Assembly (NCBI RefSeq): GCF_025837155.1
Contig: NZ_CP107549.1
Location: 3,038,001 to 3,102,000, forward strand
Source: Pseudomonas sp. Z8(2022)
GTDB lineage: Bacteria > Pseudomonadota > Gammaproteobacteria > Pseudomonadales > Pseudomonadaceae
Length of the DNA stretch: 64,000 nucleotides
Direction of reading: 5' to 3'
The translations under genes were made by a program, and so were the position numbers. Position 1 is the stretch's first letter. Every line of letters starts with the position of its first letter. Shown piece by piece: positions 35,778-45,910 of this stretch. The notes under the pieces are model-generated. The model did not search any database and had not been told where the DNA came from. It saw nothing but the letters and a program-made list of their open reading frames with translations.

Positions 35778-35990
35778 TCAATGCCACTCGCCGGCGATGC
35801 GCTCTGCTGGCGCCACACAGCGCTCGAAAATCTCCCGAGGCCGACACTGCGCCACTGGCGCCGGTGGCGGTTGATCCGGCAGCGTCGGCTCGCCCGGCTC
35901 CTGCGGCGGCACGGGTTTACCTGGCTGATCGGGAATATCAGGTTCGGGCTGGCCGGGAATGCTTGCCATGTTGAGGTCGAGCAAAGGCAT
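35778..35990 (-). CDS. Small proline-rich hypothetical protein
   Basis: The 70-residue protein begins MPLLDLNMASIPGQPEPDIP and is made largely of proline-, glutamine- and glutamate-rich repeats (PGQPEPDIPDQPGKPVPPQE) followed by a C-terminal region with two cysteines (AQCRPREIFERCVAP). There is no signal peptide or membrane span. ATG 35990 has CAGGAG seven bases upstream, which supports it as a real gene. I recall related short proline-rich proteins in other pseudomonads, with no known function. It lies between two nearly identical terminators. Confidence 0.65.
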   Translation of the reverse strand: MPLLDLNMASIPGQPEPDIPDQPGKPVPPQEPGEPTLPDQPPPAPVAQCRPREIFERCVAPAERIAGEWH

Positions 35991-36075
35991 GGGGCGTCTC
36001 CTGTGCATGGGGTTACCGGTGGAGCCCCATACAGGAAGTAAATTCAGCCTATCCGACCAAACGCTCGCGCTCATG

Positions 36076-36100
36076 AAAAAGCCGGGCATTGCCCGGCTTC
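36076..36100 (-). terminator. Terminator of dcd
   Basis: GCCGGGC-ATT-GCCCGGC (36081-36097), extended by flanking AAG/CTT pairing, is followed in the minus direction by five T residues (A run 36076-36080). It is just past the dcd stop at 36119 and repeats the hairpin at 35738. Confidence 0.85.
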
Positions 36101-36118
36101 TGATACTCGCATTATTGA

Positions 36119-36685
<567 letters not shown>

Positions 36686-36986
36686 GGCGGGGGTGTCCTG
36701 AGTGGGCGGTTACTGGAAAAGTGAGCGCATCTTACCGATGCGAGGGCCACGCTTCAAAGCTTGCCAGCGCACCCGCTAGTCATTATTTGCAAAAAAGCTG
36801 CATCGACTATTCGCACTTGGCGATAAAAACACGTATGGTGTCTCCACTGTGCTGCATGTGTCACCGCGAATCGCTACTAGATGCCCAGATTTCGATCCAA
36901 ACATCGTCCGACTCCTAGTACTCGTTGCACTCAGTCCCGGCCTGGGCTTTTCCAGGGCTGTTATTACTTTTGTTAGGAGACATCAC

Positions 36987-37196
36987 ATGTCCAATCGTCA
37001 GACTGGCACCGTCAAGTGGTTCAACGATGAGAAAGGCTACGGCTTCATCACCCCGCAATCCGGTGACGACCTGTTCGTACACTTCAAAGCCATCCAGAGC
37101 GACGGTTTCAAGACCCTGAAGGAAGGCCAGCAGGTTTCCTTCGTGGCTACCCGTGGCCAGAAAGGCATGCAGGCTGAGGAAGTTCAGGTTATCTAA
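36987..37196 (+). CDS. Cold-shock domain protein (CspA/CapB family)
   Basis: The 69-residue protein is a single cold-shock domain with RNP1 (KGYGFITP, residues about 16-23) and RNP2 (DLFVHF, about 28-33). It is a nucleic-acid chaperone that melts RNA structures; the sequence [20 protein letters not shown] is close to CapB of pseudomonads. TAGGAG precedes ATG 36987. The 300-base space upstream from dcd could hold the long untranslated leader usual for such genes, with a hairpin CCTGG/CCAGG at 36941-36956. Cold induction cannot be judged from sequence. Confidence 0.95.
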   Translation: MSNRQTGTVKWFNDEKGYGFITPQSGDDLFVHFKAIQSDGFKTLKEGQQVSFVATRGQKGMQAEEVQVI

Positions 37197-37214
37197 CCTG
37201 CGCTACCCCGCTTG

Positions 37215-37246
37215 AAAAAAGCCCCGCCTAGTGCGGGGTTTTTTTA
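37215..37246 (+). terminator. Terminator of the cold-shock gene
   Basis: CCCCGC (37222-37227), five-base loop, GCGGGG (37233-37238), flanked by A6 and T7 runs, lies 19 bases past the stop codon of the cold-shock gene. The T run makes it a standard Rho-independent terminator. Confidence 0.9.
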
Positions 37247-37565
37247 TGGCTGTTTGCACGCCTTTGCAGGAGCGGATTTATCCGCGATTCGCGGCTGAAG
37301 CCGAATGCCGCCCAGCCGCTCCTACAGAAGCGTGTTCTGACTGGGCTTCGCCCAGCCAGGACCGGGTCGCCTGCATTGCCCACTCCCGCCCTTCGAGCAC
37401 CCTCGGCTTTGGCGTCCTGCGTCGCCCTGCCTCCTGCATCCATGCAGACGTCTCCCCAAGCGGCAGAGAATCAGCATCGCAGTCGTCCATCGCCCTCTCC
37501 CGCCCTTCGGGCACCCTCTCCCATAAATGGGAGAGGGTCATCAGAAGGCCGCGTCGCGGCCGCTC
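37247..37565. repeat. Gene-free spacer with REP-like and palindromic repeats
   Basis: This 319-base stretch has no convincing gene. At 37264-37326 it holds GCAGGAGCGGATTTATCCGC and, inverted, CCGCTCCTACA, which is the shape of Pseudomonas REP elements (GTAGGAGCGxxxTxxTCCGCGAT). Two related copies of CCCGCCCTTCGxGCACCCTC begin near 37385 and 37499. ACCCTCTCCCA-TAAA-TGGGAGAGGGT at 37513-37538 is a perfect 11-bp inverted repeat that could also end transcription. The frames that read through it have no family resemblance. Confidence 0.7.
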
Positions 37566-38654
37566 TTAGTCCTCGCTGATCTCGATGCTCGGCATCGCCG
37601 GTTTGCCGGCCAGGGCGATACGCGCGCCGACCTTGCGCGCCAGGTCCTGATAGATCATGGCGATCTGGCTTTCCGGATCGGCGATGGTGGTCGGTTTGCC
37701 ATCATCGGCCTGCATGCGGATGGCCATCGACAGCGGCAACGACGCCAGCAGCTCCACGCCGTATTGCGCGGCGAGCTTCTCGCCCCCGCCTTCGCCGAAC
37801 AGATGTTCGGCATGGCCGCAGTTGGAGCAGATGTGCACGGCCATGTTCTCCACCACGCCCAGCACCGGGATATGCACCTTGCGGAACATCTCCACGCCCT
37901 TCTTGGCATCGAGCAGGGCCAGGTCCTGCGGGGTGGTGACGATCACGCTGCCGGCCACCGGCACTTTCTGCGCCAGAGTCAGCTGTATGTCGCCGGTGCC
38001 CGGTGGCATGTCCACCACCAGATAATCCAGATCGTTCCAGGCAGTCTGGGTGATCAGCTGCAGCAAGGCGCCGCTGACCATAGGCCCGCGCCAGACCATC
38101 GGCGTGTTGTCGTCGGTGAGAAAGGCCATGGACATCACCTGCACGCCATGGGCCTCGAGCGGCACGAACCACTTCTGATCACGAACCTGTGGCCGCGTAC
38201 CCTCGGCGATACCGAACATGATGCCCTGGCTGGGGCCGTAGATATCGGCGTCGAGAATGCCCACGCGTGCGCCTTCACGGGCCAGCGCCAGCGCCAGGTT
38301 GGCCGCCGTGGTGGACTTGCCCACGCCGCCCTTGCCCGAGGCCACGGCAATCACGTTTTTCACCCCGGCCAGCGCCGGCACCTGTGCCTGGCCCTGATGC
38401 GACTCGATCACGCAATCGACCTGCACCCGCGCGCTGTCGACACCGCCAAGGTTCTCCAGCGCCATCTGCAGCATCTGCGCCCAGCCGTTCTTGAACAGGC
38501 CGGCAGCGTATCCCAGCTCCAGGCGCACGGCGACGCGCCCGCTTTGAATATCGACCTCACGCAGGCACCCGGCGCTGACCGGGTCCTGATCGAGATGGGG
38601 GTCGGTGAACTGACGCAGGCAGGCTTCGACCGCTTCGCGGGTGACGGCACTCAT
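37566..38654 (-). CDS. apbC: Iron-sulfur cluster carrier protein ApbC (Mrp/NBP35 family)
   Basis: The 362-residue protein has an N-terminal MIP18-like domain (DUF59; REAVEACLRQFTDPHL), then a ParA/NBP35-type ATPase with deviant Walker A SGKGGVGKSTTAANLALALA at about residue 107. A Cys-X2-Cys, CSNCG, in the C-terminal half binds the transferred Fe-S cluster as a dimer. It carries clusters to apo-proteins in the cytoplasm. It is divergent from metG, as in other pseudomonads. Confidence 0.96.
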   Translation of the reverse strand: MSAVTREAVEACLRQFTDPHLDQDPVSAGCLREVDIQSGRVAVRLELGYAAGLFKNGWAQMLQMALENLGGVDSARVQVDCVIESHQGQAQVPALAGVKNVIAVASGKGGVGKSTTAANLALALAREGARVGILDADIYGPSQGIMFGIAEGTRPQVRDQKWFVPLEAHGVQVMSMAFLTDDNTPMVWRGPMVSGALLQLITQTAWNDLDYLVVDMPPGTGDIQLTLAQKVPVAGSVIVTTPQDLALLDAKKGVEMFRKVHIPVLGVVENMAVHICSNCGHAEHLFGEGGGEKLAAQYGVELLASLPLSMAIRMQADDGKPTTIADPESQIAMIYQDLARKVGARIALAGKPAMPSIEISED

Positions 38655-38814
38655 GCAAGGACTCCAGAAGGCAGGCAGAAAAACAGGCCCTCATCATAAC
38701 AGCAGCCTTCCAATGCAATGCAGCATGCGCTTTTCCTTGCCGCAGGTAGCTTGAAGCTTGTCGCTTCCCTTATAGTTGCCGACTTCCCTCGTTTTACCAG
38801 TGCAGCCGATCACC

Positions 38815-40851
38815 ATGACCGAAGCCCGCAAGATTCTCGTTACCAGCGCCCTCCCCTACGCCAACGGCTCCATCCACCTCGGCCATATGCTCGAGTACGT
38901 GCAGACCGACATGTGGGTGCGCTATCAGAAACTGCGCGGCAACCAGGCGATCTACGTCTGCGCCGACGACGCCCACGGCTCGGCCATCATGCTGCGCGCC
39001 GAAAAGGAAGGCATCACGCCCGAGCAACTGATCGACAACGTGCGCGCCGAGCACATGGCCGACTTCGCCGGCTTCGGGGTGGACTTCGATAACTACCACT
39101 CCACCCACTCGGAGGAGAACCGCGAGCTGTCCGCGGCCATCTATCTGAAGCTGCGCGATGCCGGGCATATCGCTACCCGTTCGGTAACCCAGTACTTCGA
39201 TCCCGAGAAGGGCATGTTCCTCGCCGACCGCTTCATCAAGGGCACCTGCCCGAAATGCGCGGCCGAGGACCAGTACGGCGACAACTGCGAAAAATGCGGT
39301 GCCACCTACGAGCCGACCGAGCTGAAGAACCCGCGCTCGGCCATTTCCGGTGCGGTGCCGGTGCTCAAGGATTCCAAGCATTTCTTCTTCAAGCTGCCCG
39401 ACTTCGAGGCCATGCTGAAGAGCTGGACCCGCAGCGGCACCCTGCAGGACGCCGTGGCCAACAAGATCGCCGAATGGCTCGATGGCGGCCTGCAGGAGTG
39501 GGACATCAGCCGCGATGCGCCGTACTTCGGCTTCGAGATTCCGGATGAGCCGGGCAAGTACTTCTACGTCTGGCTGGACGCGCCGATCGGCTACATGGCC
39601 AGCTTCAAGAACCTGTGTTCGCGGCGCCCGGAGCTGGACTTCGATGCGTTCTGGAACAAGGACTCGACTGCCGAGCTGTACCACTTCATCGGCAAGGACA
39701 TCGTCAACTTCCACGCCCTGTTCTGGCCGGCCATGCTCGAAGGCGCCGGCTACCGCAAGCCGACCGGGGTCAACGTGCACGGCTACCTGACCGTGAACGG
39801 GCAGAAGATGTCCAAGTCCCGCGGCACCTTCATCAAGGCGCGCACCTACCTGGATCACCTGAACCCGGAATACCTGCGCTACTACTACGCCTCCAAGCTG
39901 AGCCGTGGCGTGGACGATCTCGACCTGAACCTCGAAGACTTCGTGCAGAAGGTCAACTCCGACCTGGTCGGCAAGGTGGTCAACATCGCCAGCCGCTGCG
40001 CCGGTTTCATCCACAAGGGCAACGCCGGCCTGCTGGTTGCCGCCAACCCCGAGCCGGAACTGTGGGAGGCCTTCCAGGCCGCCGCGCCGAGCATCGCCGA
40101 GGCCTACGAAGCACGTGATTTCTCCCGCGCCATGCGCGAGATCATGGCGCTGGCCGACCGCGCCAACGCCTGGATCGCCGACAAGGCGCCCTGGGCTCTG
40201 AACAAGGTCGAAGGCAAGCAGGCCGAGGTGCAGGAAATCTGTGCGCTGGGTATCAACCTGTTCCGCCAGCTGGTGATCATGCTCAAGCCTGTGCTGCCAA
40301 AACTGGCTGCCGACGCCGAAGCCTTCCTCAACGTGAAACCGCAAACCTGGGCCGACCTCGTGCTGCCGCTGGCCAACCACCAGCTCAACCCGTTCAACCC
40401 GCTGCTGACCCGCATCGAGCCGGCGAAGATCGACGCCATGGTCGAAGCGTCCAAGGAAGACCTGGCCGCCGAGGCCACCAAGCCCACCGGCAACGGCGAA
40501 CTGGTGAAAGACCCGCTGGCCCCCGAGATCAACTTCGATGCTTTTGCCGCCGTCGACCTGCGCATCGCCCTGATCGAGAAGTGCGAGTTCGTCGAAGGGG
40601 CCGACAAGCTGCTGCGCCTGTCGCTGGATATTGGCGACGAGAAACGCAACGTGTTCTCCGGCATCAAGTCCGCCTACCCGGACCCGAGCAAGCTGGAAGG
40701 CCGCCTGACCCTGTACGTGGCCAACCTGGCACCGCGCAAGATGAAGTTCGGCGTCAGCGAAGGCATGGTCCTGGCCGCCGGCCCCGGTGGCGAGGAAATC
40801 TACCTGCTCAGCCCGGACAGCGGCGCCAAGCCGGGCCAACGCGTCAAGTAA
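38815..40851 (+). CDS. metG: Methionyl-tRNA synthetase
   Basis: The 678-residue protein is a class I synthetase that charges tRNA-Met. HIGH-type motif SIHLGHM lies near residue 19, the KMSKS loop is [10 protein letters not shown] at about 330, and the zinc-binding knuckle cysteines ([20 protein letters not shown]) mark the two-knuckle MetRS type. A C-terminal tRNA-binding domain ([24 protein letters not shown]) is the OB-fold dimerisation domain. ATG 38815 is chosen; the frame is open 39 bases upstream without a clear ribosome site. Essential gene. Confidence 0.98.
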   Translation: MTEARKILVTSALPYANGSIHLGHMLEYVQTDMWVRYQKLRGNQAIYVCADDAHGSAIMLRAEKEGITPEQLIDNVRAEHMADFAGFGVDFDNYHSTHSEENRELSAAIYLKLRDAGHIATRSVTQYFDPEKGMFLADRFIKGTCPKCAAEDQYGDNCEKCGATYEPTELKNPRSAISGAVPVLKDSKHFFFKLPDFEAMLKSWTRSGTLQDAVANKIAEWLDGGLQEWDISRDAPYFGFEIPDEPGKYFYVWLDAPIGYMASFKNLCSRRPELDFDAFWNKDSTAELYHFIGKDIVNFHALFWPAMLEGAGYRKPTGVNVHGYLTVNGQKMSKSRGTFIKARTYLDHLNPEYLRYYYASKLSRGVDDLDLNLEDFVQKVNSDLVGKVVNIASRCAGFIHKGNAGLLVAANPEPELWEAFQAAAPSIAEAYEARDFSRAMREIMALADRANAWIADKAPWALNKVEGKQAEVQEICALGINLFRQLVIMLKPVLPKLAADAEAFLNVKPQTWADLVLPLANHQLNPFNPLLTRIEPAKIDAMVEASKEDLAAEATKPTGNGELVKDPLAPEINFDAFAAVDLRIALIEKCEFVEGADKLLRLSLDIGDEKRNVFSGIKSAYPDPSKLEGRLTLYVANLAPRKMKFGVSEGMVLAAGPGGEEIYLLSPDSGAKPGQRVK

Positions 40852-40872
40852 GCCAAACGCCAGGAGGCGAGG

Positions 40873-40953
40873 ATGAAGCCATGGATGGTAGTGGCGCTGC
40901 TGGCAGCACCGGCCGGTTGTTCCGAGCAATCGGCCTACCCTTCCTCAGCCTGA
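40873..40953 (+). CDS. Very short lipoprotein-like ORF after metG
   Basis: A 26-codon frame begins ATG AAG CCA 19 bases after the metG stop. It codes for MKPWMVVALLAAPAGCSEQS and six more residues, that is, a basic start, a short hydrophobic core and an AGC lipobox. An AGGAGG-type site directly precedes it. This resembles entericidin- or LptM-type small lipoproteins, but it could also be a decayed remnant or chance. No other support is visible. Confidence 0.35.
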   Translation: MKPWMVVALLAAPAGCSEQSAYPSSA

Positions 40954-41122
40954 TGCGCTGGGGCCGCGCAAACTGTGGAAACGCCTGACCAGTCGTTGAA
41001 CGAGGCGTGACGAAAGGTCGCCAACGGCAGGCAAATCGGCGCATCCGGCTTGTATGGCCAGGGCCGCTTCCCGATAATAGGCGCCCTTTTCCTAAGGCCT
41101 TTGGGCATTCGACGGCAAACCG

Positions 41123-41707
41123 ATGACCGAACTCGTCCTGATCATGGTCAGCGCCATCCTGGTCAACAATTTCGTGTTGGTGCAGTTCCTCGGCCTGTGC
41201 CCGTTCATGGGCGTGTCGAAAAAGATCGAAACCGCCATCGGCCTGTCCCTGGCGACCACCTTCGTGCTGACCCTGGCGGCGATGTGCAGCTACCTGGTGC
41301 AGCAATACGTCCTCAAGCCGCTGGATCTGGAATTCCTGCGCACCATCAGCTTCATCCTGGTGATCGCCGTGGTGGTGCAATTCACCGAGATGGTGGTGAA
41401 CAAGACCAGCCCGCTGCTCTATCGAGTGCTGGGCATCTTCCTGCCGCTGATCACCACCAACTGCATCGTCCTCGGCGTCGCCCTGCTCAACGCCAACAAG
41501 GCCGAATTCACCTTTATCACTGCCACCGCCAATGGTTTCGCCGCCGGACTGGGCTTCTCCCTGGTGTTGGTGCTGTTCGCCGCCATGCGTGAACGCATCG
41601 CCATCGCCGACGTGCCGAAATCCTTCCAGGGCGCAGCCATCGGCATGATCACTGCCGGCTTGATGTCGCTGGCATTCATGGGCTTCTCCGGGCTGATCAA
41701 GCTATGA
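41123..41707 (+). CDS. rsxA: Electron transport complex subunit RsxA (RnfA)
   Basis: The 194-residue protein has six membrane spans and the RnfA/RnfE family pattern: [20 protein letters not shown] with the conserved Cys in the first half and [15 protein letters not shown] with the second Cys, which coordinate an iron centre in the membrane. It is an inner-membrane subunit of the Rnf/Rsx complex, which moves electrons between NADH and ferredoxin coupled to an ion gradient, and in E. coli reduces SoxR. First gene of an operon of six rsx genes plus nth. Confidence 0.97.
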   Translation: MTELVLIMVSAILVNNFVLVQFLGLCPFMGVSKKIETAIGLSLATTFVLTLAAMCSYLVQQYVLKPLDLEFLRTISFILVIAVVVQFTEMVVNKTSPLLYRVLGIFLPLITTNCIVLGVALLNANKAEFTFITATANGFAAGLGFSLVLVLFAAMRERIAIADVPKSFQGAAIGMITAGLMSLAFMGFSGLIKL

Positions 41708-42279
41708 GCCTGGTTCTGGTCGCGGTCCTTGCCCTGCTCGCGCTGTGCCTGATCGCCGGCGCCATCCTCGGTTTCGCCGCCGTACGCTTCAAGGTCGAGG
41801 GCGACCCGATCGCCGAGCAGATCAACGCCCTGCTGCCGCAGACCCAATGTGGCCAATGCGGCTATCCCGGCTGCAAGCCCTACGCCGAGGCCATCGCCGG
41901 CGGCGACAAGATCAACAAATGCCCGCCCGGCGGCGAAGCCACCATTGCTGCGCTGGCCGATCTGCTCGACGTCGAGCCCGAACCACTGGATGCGGTGGAA
42001 GGCGAGAAGCCGCAGATGGTCGCATTCATCCGCGAAGCGGAATGCATCGGCTGCACCAAGTGCATCCAGGCCTGCCCGGTGGATGCCATCGTCGGTGCGG
42101 CGCGGCAGATGCATACGGTGATCGTCAGCGAGTGCACCGGTTGCGACCTGTGCGTCGAACCCTGCCCGGTGGACTGCATCGACATGATCGAAGTCGGCAG
42201 CACGGTGCAGAGCTGGAAGTGGGACAAACCGCTGCCACCCGGCCAGTTGATCGCCAGTGACCGGGAGCAGGCCGCATGA
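41704..42279 (+). CDS. rsxB: Electron transport complex subunit RsxB (RnfB)
   Basis: The 191-residue protein has one N-terminal membrane span and then Fe-S domains: a Cys cluster in [19 protein letters not shown] (4Fe-4S type) and two ferredoxin motifs, [18 protein letters not shown] and [18 protein letters not shown]. It passes electrons from ferredoxin into the Rnf complex. Its start overlaps rsxA by four bases (ATGA) and its stop overlaps the rsxC start, so translation is coupled. Confidence 0.97.
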   Translation: MSLVLVAVLALLALCLIAGAILGFAAVRFKVEGDPIAEQINALLPQTQCGQCGYPGCKPYAEAIAGGDKINKCPPGGEATIAALADLLDVEPEPLDAVEGEKPQMVAFIREAECIGCTKCIQACPVDAIVGAARQMHTVIVSECTGCDLCVEPCPVDCIDMIEVGSTVQSWKWDKPLPPGQLIASDREQAA

Positions 42280-44765
42280 GTGTCATGTCGAAGGACAACA
42301 TGGGCGCAGCGCAGGCAAACCAGGCTGACGCCATGAAAATCTGGGACATTCCGGGCGGGATTCATCCGGCCGAACGCAAGGAACTGTCCAACCGCACGCC
42401 GATTCGGCAGGTGCCGCTACCCAGGCGCCTGATATTGCCGCTCGGCCAGCATATCGGCGCGCCCGCCGAGCCCTGCGTCGGCGTTGGCCAGCGCGTGCGC
42501 AAGGGCGAGAAGATCGCCAATGCCAGCGGCTTCGTCAGCGTGCCGTTGCACGCGCCGACCTCCGGCACCGTCACCTTCATCGGCGAACAGCCTTATCCAC
42601 ATGCTTCCGGCATGCTGGCGCCAGCCATCGTCATCGACAGCGACGGCCTCGACGAGTGGATCGAGCTGACGCCACCAGCCGACTACCGCAGCCTGGAGCA
42701 TGGCGACCTGCTGACGCTGATCCGCGAGGCCGGCATCAACGGCCTGGGCGGCGCCGGTTTCCCCACGGCGGTCAAGCTCACTGCACGGCCGACGCAGAAA
42801 ATCCACACGCTGATCATCAACGGCACCGAATGCGAACCCTATATCACCGCCGATGACCTGCTGATGCGCGAACGCGCCGCCGAACTGGTAGCCGGTATCG
42901 ACGTGCTGACTCACCTGATCCAGCCGCAGCAGGTGCTGATCGGCATCGAGGACAACAAACCCGAGGCCATCGCCGCCGTGCGCGCTGCCTGCGCTGGCCG
43001 CGACTATCAGGTGCGCGTGTTCCCGACCAAATACCCGTCCGGTGGCGAAAAACAGCTGATCCAGATTCTCACCGGCGTCGAGGTTCCGAGCGGCGGCCTG
43101 CCGGCGGATATCGGCATTCTTTGCCAGAACGTCGGCACCTGCGTGGCCATCCACGATGCCGTACTGCTAGGCAAGCCGCTGATCTCGCGCATCACCACCC
43201 TGACCGGCGAAGCGCTGGCGCGCCCCGGCAACGTCGAGGCGCTGATCGGCACGCCGGTCGGCGAGCTGCTGAGCTTTGCCGGGCTCGACCAGAACAAGCT
43301 CAACCGCCTGATCATGGGCGGGCCAATGATGGGCTTTACCCTGCCCAGTCTCGATGTGCCGCTGATCAAGACCAGCAACTGCCTGCTGGCCAGTACCGCT
43401 GCAGAACTGCCAACGCCAGCGCCGGCCATGCCGTGCATCCGCTGTGGCGAATGTGCCCAGGTCTGCCCGGCCAGCCTGCTGCCACAGCAACTGCACTTCT
43501 TCGCCCTAGGGCAGGAGCATGAGCAGCTCAAGGCGCACAACCTGTTCGACTGTATCGAGTGCGGCGCCTGCGCCTATGTCTGCCCCTCGAGCATTCCGCT
43601 GGTGCAGTACTACCGCGTGGCCAAGGCGGAAATTCGCGAGCTGGAACAGAAACAGCTCAAGGCCGAACATTCCAAACAGCGCTTCGAGCAACGCCAGGAA
43701 CGCCTGCGCCGCGCCGAAGAGCAGAAGGAAGCCGAACGCAAGGCCCGCGCGGAAAGAGCCGCCCGAGCCAAGGCAGCGCAGGCCGAAGCCCCTCCTGCAA
43801 CAGCAGCTTCGCCAGCCGACGAAGCCCTGAAGAAGCTCAAGATCGAAGCCAGCATGGCTCAGGTCGCGCTGAAGAAGGCAGAAAAACAGCTGGCCGCCCA
43901 CGATACGCCCGAACTGCAGGCGCAGGTCAGCGAACTGCGCGCCGCTGCCGAAGCTGCACAAAAGGCCCTGGCCGATGCCCAGGCGGCAGCCCCCGCTCCC
44001 GCGCCCAAGCCGGCGGGAGACGAAGCGCTGAAAAAGGCCAAGATCGAGTCCGCCATGCTCAAGGCCCAGTTGCGAAAGCTGGAGAAGATCGAAGCGCCGG
44101 ACGACGATCAGCAAGCCGAAATCGCCCGCCTGCGCCAGCAACTGGAAGAAGCCGAGAAGTCCCTGACCGAGCTGCAGAACCAGGCCCCCGCCCCTGCTGC
44201 CAAACCTGCCGGTGACGAAGCGCTGAAAAAGGCCAAGATCGAAGCTGCCATGCTCAAGGCCCAGTTGCGAAAGCTGGAGAAGATCGAAGCGCCGGACGAC
44301 GATCAGCAGGCCGAAATCGCCCGCCTGCGCCAGCAACTGGAAGAAGCCGAGAAGTCTCTGGCCGAGCTGCAGAGCCAGGCCCCTGCACCAGCAGCCAAAC
44401 CCGCCGGCGAAGAGGCATTGAAGAAGGCCAAGATCGAACTGGCAATGAAACGCGCCGAGTTGAAGAAGGCGGAGAAGGCCGGCAGCGACGAAGCCGCACT
44501 GCAACCGTTGCGCGCGGCCCTGGCCGCCGCCGAGCAGGCCCTGCATGCCGCCGAGGCTGCCTCGGGCAAGCCGGCACCGGAGCTGGTACGCACCGAACGC
44601 CCGGGGGTCGACGCCGAGCTGAAAGCCCTGAAGACCGAAGTGGCCTTCGCCCGTGCCGACCTGCGCAAGCTGGAGCGTGACGAAAGCGCCGCCGCCGACG
44701 CATTGGAACAGGCGCGTACCCGCCTGGCCGAAGCCGAACGCAAACTGGCCGAGTACCAGTCGTAA
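42276..44765 (+). CDS. rsxC: Electron transport complex subunit RsxC (RnfC) with long repeat tail
   Basis: The 829-residue protein has the normal RnfC core (about residues 1-450): an NADH/FMN-binding region with [10 protein letters not shown] and GGEKQLIQ, and two 4Fe-4S motifs, [12 protein letters not shown] and [12 protein letters not shown]. From about residue 455 to the end it is a charged, alanine- and lysine-rich helical tail. Within it, units start at residues 515, 582, 647 and 712; the middle two are 65 residues each and almost identical in DNA. Proteins of this type in other gamma-proteobacteria also carry tails of variable length. It is a membrane-associated subunit. Confidence 0.95.
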   Translation: MSVMSKDNMGAAQANQADAMKIWDIPGGIHPAERKELSNRTPIRQVPLPRRLILPLGQHIGAPAEPCVGVGQRVRKGEKIANASGFVSVPLHAPTSGTVTFIGEQPYPHASGMLAPAIVIDSDGLDEWIELTPPADYRSLEHGDLLTLIREAGINGLGGAGFPTAVKLTARPTQKIHTLIINGTECEPYITADDLLMRERAAELVAGIDVLTHLIQPQQVLIGIEDNKPEAIAAVRAACAGRDYQVRVFPTKYPSGGEKQLIQILTGVEVPSGGLPADIGILCQNVGTCVAIHDAVLLGKPLISRITTLTGEALARPGNVEALIGTPVGELLSFAGLDQNKLNRLIMGGPMMGFTLPSLDVPLIKTSNCLLASTAAELPTPAPAMPCIRCGECAQVCPASLLPQQLHFFALGQEHEQLKAHNLFDCIECGACAYVCPSSIPLVQYYRVAKAEIRELEQKQLKAEHSKQRFEQRQERLRRAEEQKEAERKARAERAARAKAAQAEAPPATAASPADEALKKLKIEASMAQVALKKAEKQLAAHDTPELQAQVSELRAAAEAAQKALADAQAAAPAPAPKPAGDEALKKAKIESAMLKAQLRKLEKIEAPDDDQQAEIARLRQQLEEAEKSLTELQNQAPAPAAKPAGDEALKKAKIEAAMLKAQLRKLEKIEAPDDDQQAEIARLRQQLEEAEKSLAELQSQAPAPAAKPAGEEALKKAKIELAMKRAELKKAEKAGSDEAALQPLRAALAAAEQALHAAEAASGKPAPELVRTERPGVDAELKALKTEVAFARADLRKLERDESAAADALEQARTRLAEAERKLAEYQS
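43818..44408 (+). repeat. Tandem repeats coding the RsxC tail (period 195 bp)
   Basis: Units at 44019-44213 and 44214-44408 are 195 bases each and differ at only about 13 positions by eye ([10 protein letters not shown] ... K-P-A-G in protein). A more diverged unit begins at 43818 and a truncated one follows at 44409. The near identity points to a recent in-frame duplication. Confidence 0.93.
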
Positions 44766-44773
44766 CAACCGTT

Positions 44774-44821
44774 CGGATTGCATCCGGGCGACACAGACAA
44801 CCGTAGCCCGGATGCAATCCG
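44774..44821. repeat. 16-bp perfect inverted repeat between rsxC and rsxD
   Basis: CGGATTGCATCCGGGC (44774-44789) and its exact complement GCCCGGATGCAATCCG (44806-44821) flank a 16-base centre, inside the rsx operon. The sequence GTAGCCCGGATGCAATCCGG is a motif I have seen as a repeated extragenic palindrome in pseudomonads. No T run follows, so it is not a normal terminator. Confidence 0.85.
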
Positions 44822-44878
44822 GGGAATGAACACCACTGCGATCACCACGGACGCAGTAACAGAACCACCGGAGCGCCG

Positions 44879-45910
44879 ATGGCCCTGCCCCGCATCACAT
44901 CGCCCCACGCCACGGGCAGCAACCGTACCCAGCAGGTCATGCTGCAGGTGCTGCTGGCCACCGTGCCCGGCATTATCGCGCTGACCTGGCTGTTTGGCGC
45001 CGGCACCCTATTCAACCTGATCTGGGCCTGCGCCTGTGCGCTGGGCTTCGAAGCTGCGCTGCTGGCTGCGCGCAAACGCCCAGTCGCATTCTTTCTCAAG
45101 GACTACAGCGCCCTGGTCACCGCCGTGCTGCTGGCGCTGGCCCTGCCGCCCTACTCGCCCTGGTGGCTGACACTGATCGCCTGCGGCTTCGCCATCGGCT
45201 TCGGCAAACAGCTCTATGGCGGTCTCGGGCAAAACCCGTTCAACCCGGCTATGGTCGGCTACGTAGTGGTGCTGATCTCCTTCCCGGTCGACATGACCAG
45301 CTGGCCCGCACCACATGGTGTCGCCGCACTGGACGGCATCAAGCACATCCTCGGGATTGCCAGCCTGCCCGACGGCTGGGCCCAGGCCACTGCCCTGGAC
45401 GCGTTGAAGGTCAACAAGAGCCTGACCATAGATGAACTGCACGCCAGCAACCCTGCCTTCGGCCATTTCGGCGGTGCCGGCAGCGAGGCGATCAACCTGG
45501 CGTTTCTCGCCGGCGGCCTGTACCTGCTGCACAAGCGCCTGATCACCTGGCACGCGCCGGTGGGCATGCTTGCCGCCCTGTTCGTCATGAGCCTGCTGTT
45601 CTGGAATGGCAGCGGCTCGGATTCCAACGGCTCGCCACTGTTCCACCTGCTGACCGGCGCCACCATGCTCGGCGCCTTCTTCATTGTCACCGACCCGGTA
45701 TCCGGCGCCACCAGCAATCGCGGCCGCCTGGTGTTCGGCATCGGCGTCGGGGTACTGGTCTACGTGATCCGCACCTGGGGCGGTTACCCGGATGCTGTGG
45801 CCTTCGCCGTGCTGCTGATGAACCTGGCCGCGCCGACCATCGACTACTACACCCGGCCGCGCAGCTACGGCCACCGCAAGCCCAATAGTGGCTTCAAGCT
45901 GGGAGAATGA
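44879..45910 (+). CDS. rsxD: Electron transport complex subunit RsxD (RnfD)
   Basis: The 343-residue protein has about ten membrane spans. The covalent FMN attachment motif S-G-A-T lies in [17 protein letters not shown] near residue 280 (the Thr is the flavin site in relatives), and [18 protein letters not shown] is also a family mark. It is a core inner-membrane subunit of the ion-pumping Rnf complex. It starts 113 bases after rsxC, across an inverted repeat, the only real gap in the operon. Confidence 0.97.
   Translation: MALPRITSPHATGSNRTQQVMLQVLLATVPGIIALTWLFGAGTLFNLIWACACALGFEAALLAARKRPVAFFLKDYSALVTAVLLALALPPYSPWWLTLIACGFAIGFGKQLYGGLGQNPFNPAMVGYVVVLISFPVDMTSWPAPHGVAALDGIKHILGIASLPDGWAQATALDALKVNKSLTIDELHASNPAFGHFGGAGSEAINLAFLAGGLYLLHKRLITWHAPVGMLAALFVMSLLFWNGSGSDSNGSPLFHLLTGATMLGAFFIVTDPVSGATSNRGRLVFGIGVGVLVYVIRTWGGYPDAVAFAVLLMNLAAPTIDYYTRPRSYGHRKPNSGFKLGE

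Noticed and set aside
36849..36986. N-terminal extension of the cold-shock protein
   Set aside because: The frame is open, but the family begins at ATG 36987 directly after TAGGAG, and the upstream part is better seen as leader RNA.
37231..37569. A 112-codon frame through the repeat spacer
   Set aside because: The frame reads through a terminator, a REP-like element and inverted repeats; similar products arise wherever these repeats occur and are not real proteins.
38794..40929. A 711-codon open frame on the minus strand opposite metG
   Set aside because: metG is certain on the plus strand with all motifs; the antisense frame is an effect of high GC at third positions and has no family resemblance.
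43818..44408. The 195-bp repeats as a CRISPR array or mobile repeat
   Set aside because: They are in frame, without spacers, and encode a continuous helical protein tail.
43506..44783. A 425-codon antisense frame with repeats opposite rsxC
   Set aside because: Its apparent repeats (Leu/Gly/Phe-rich) are only the reverse of the RsxC tail repeats; it has no plausible start or ribosome site.
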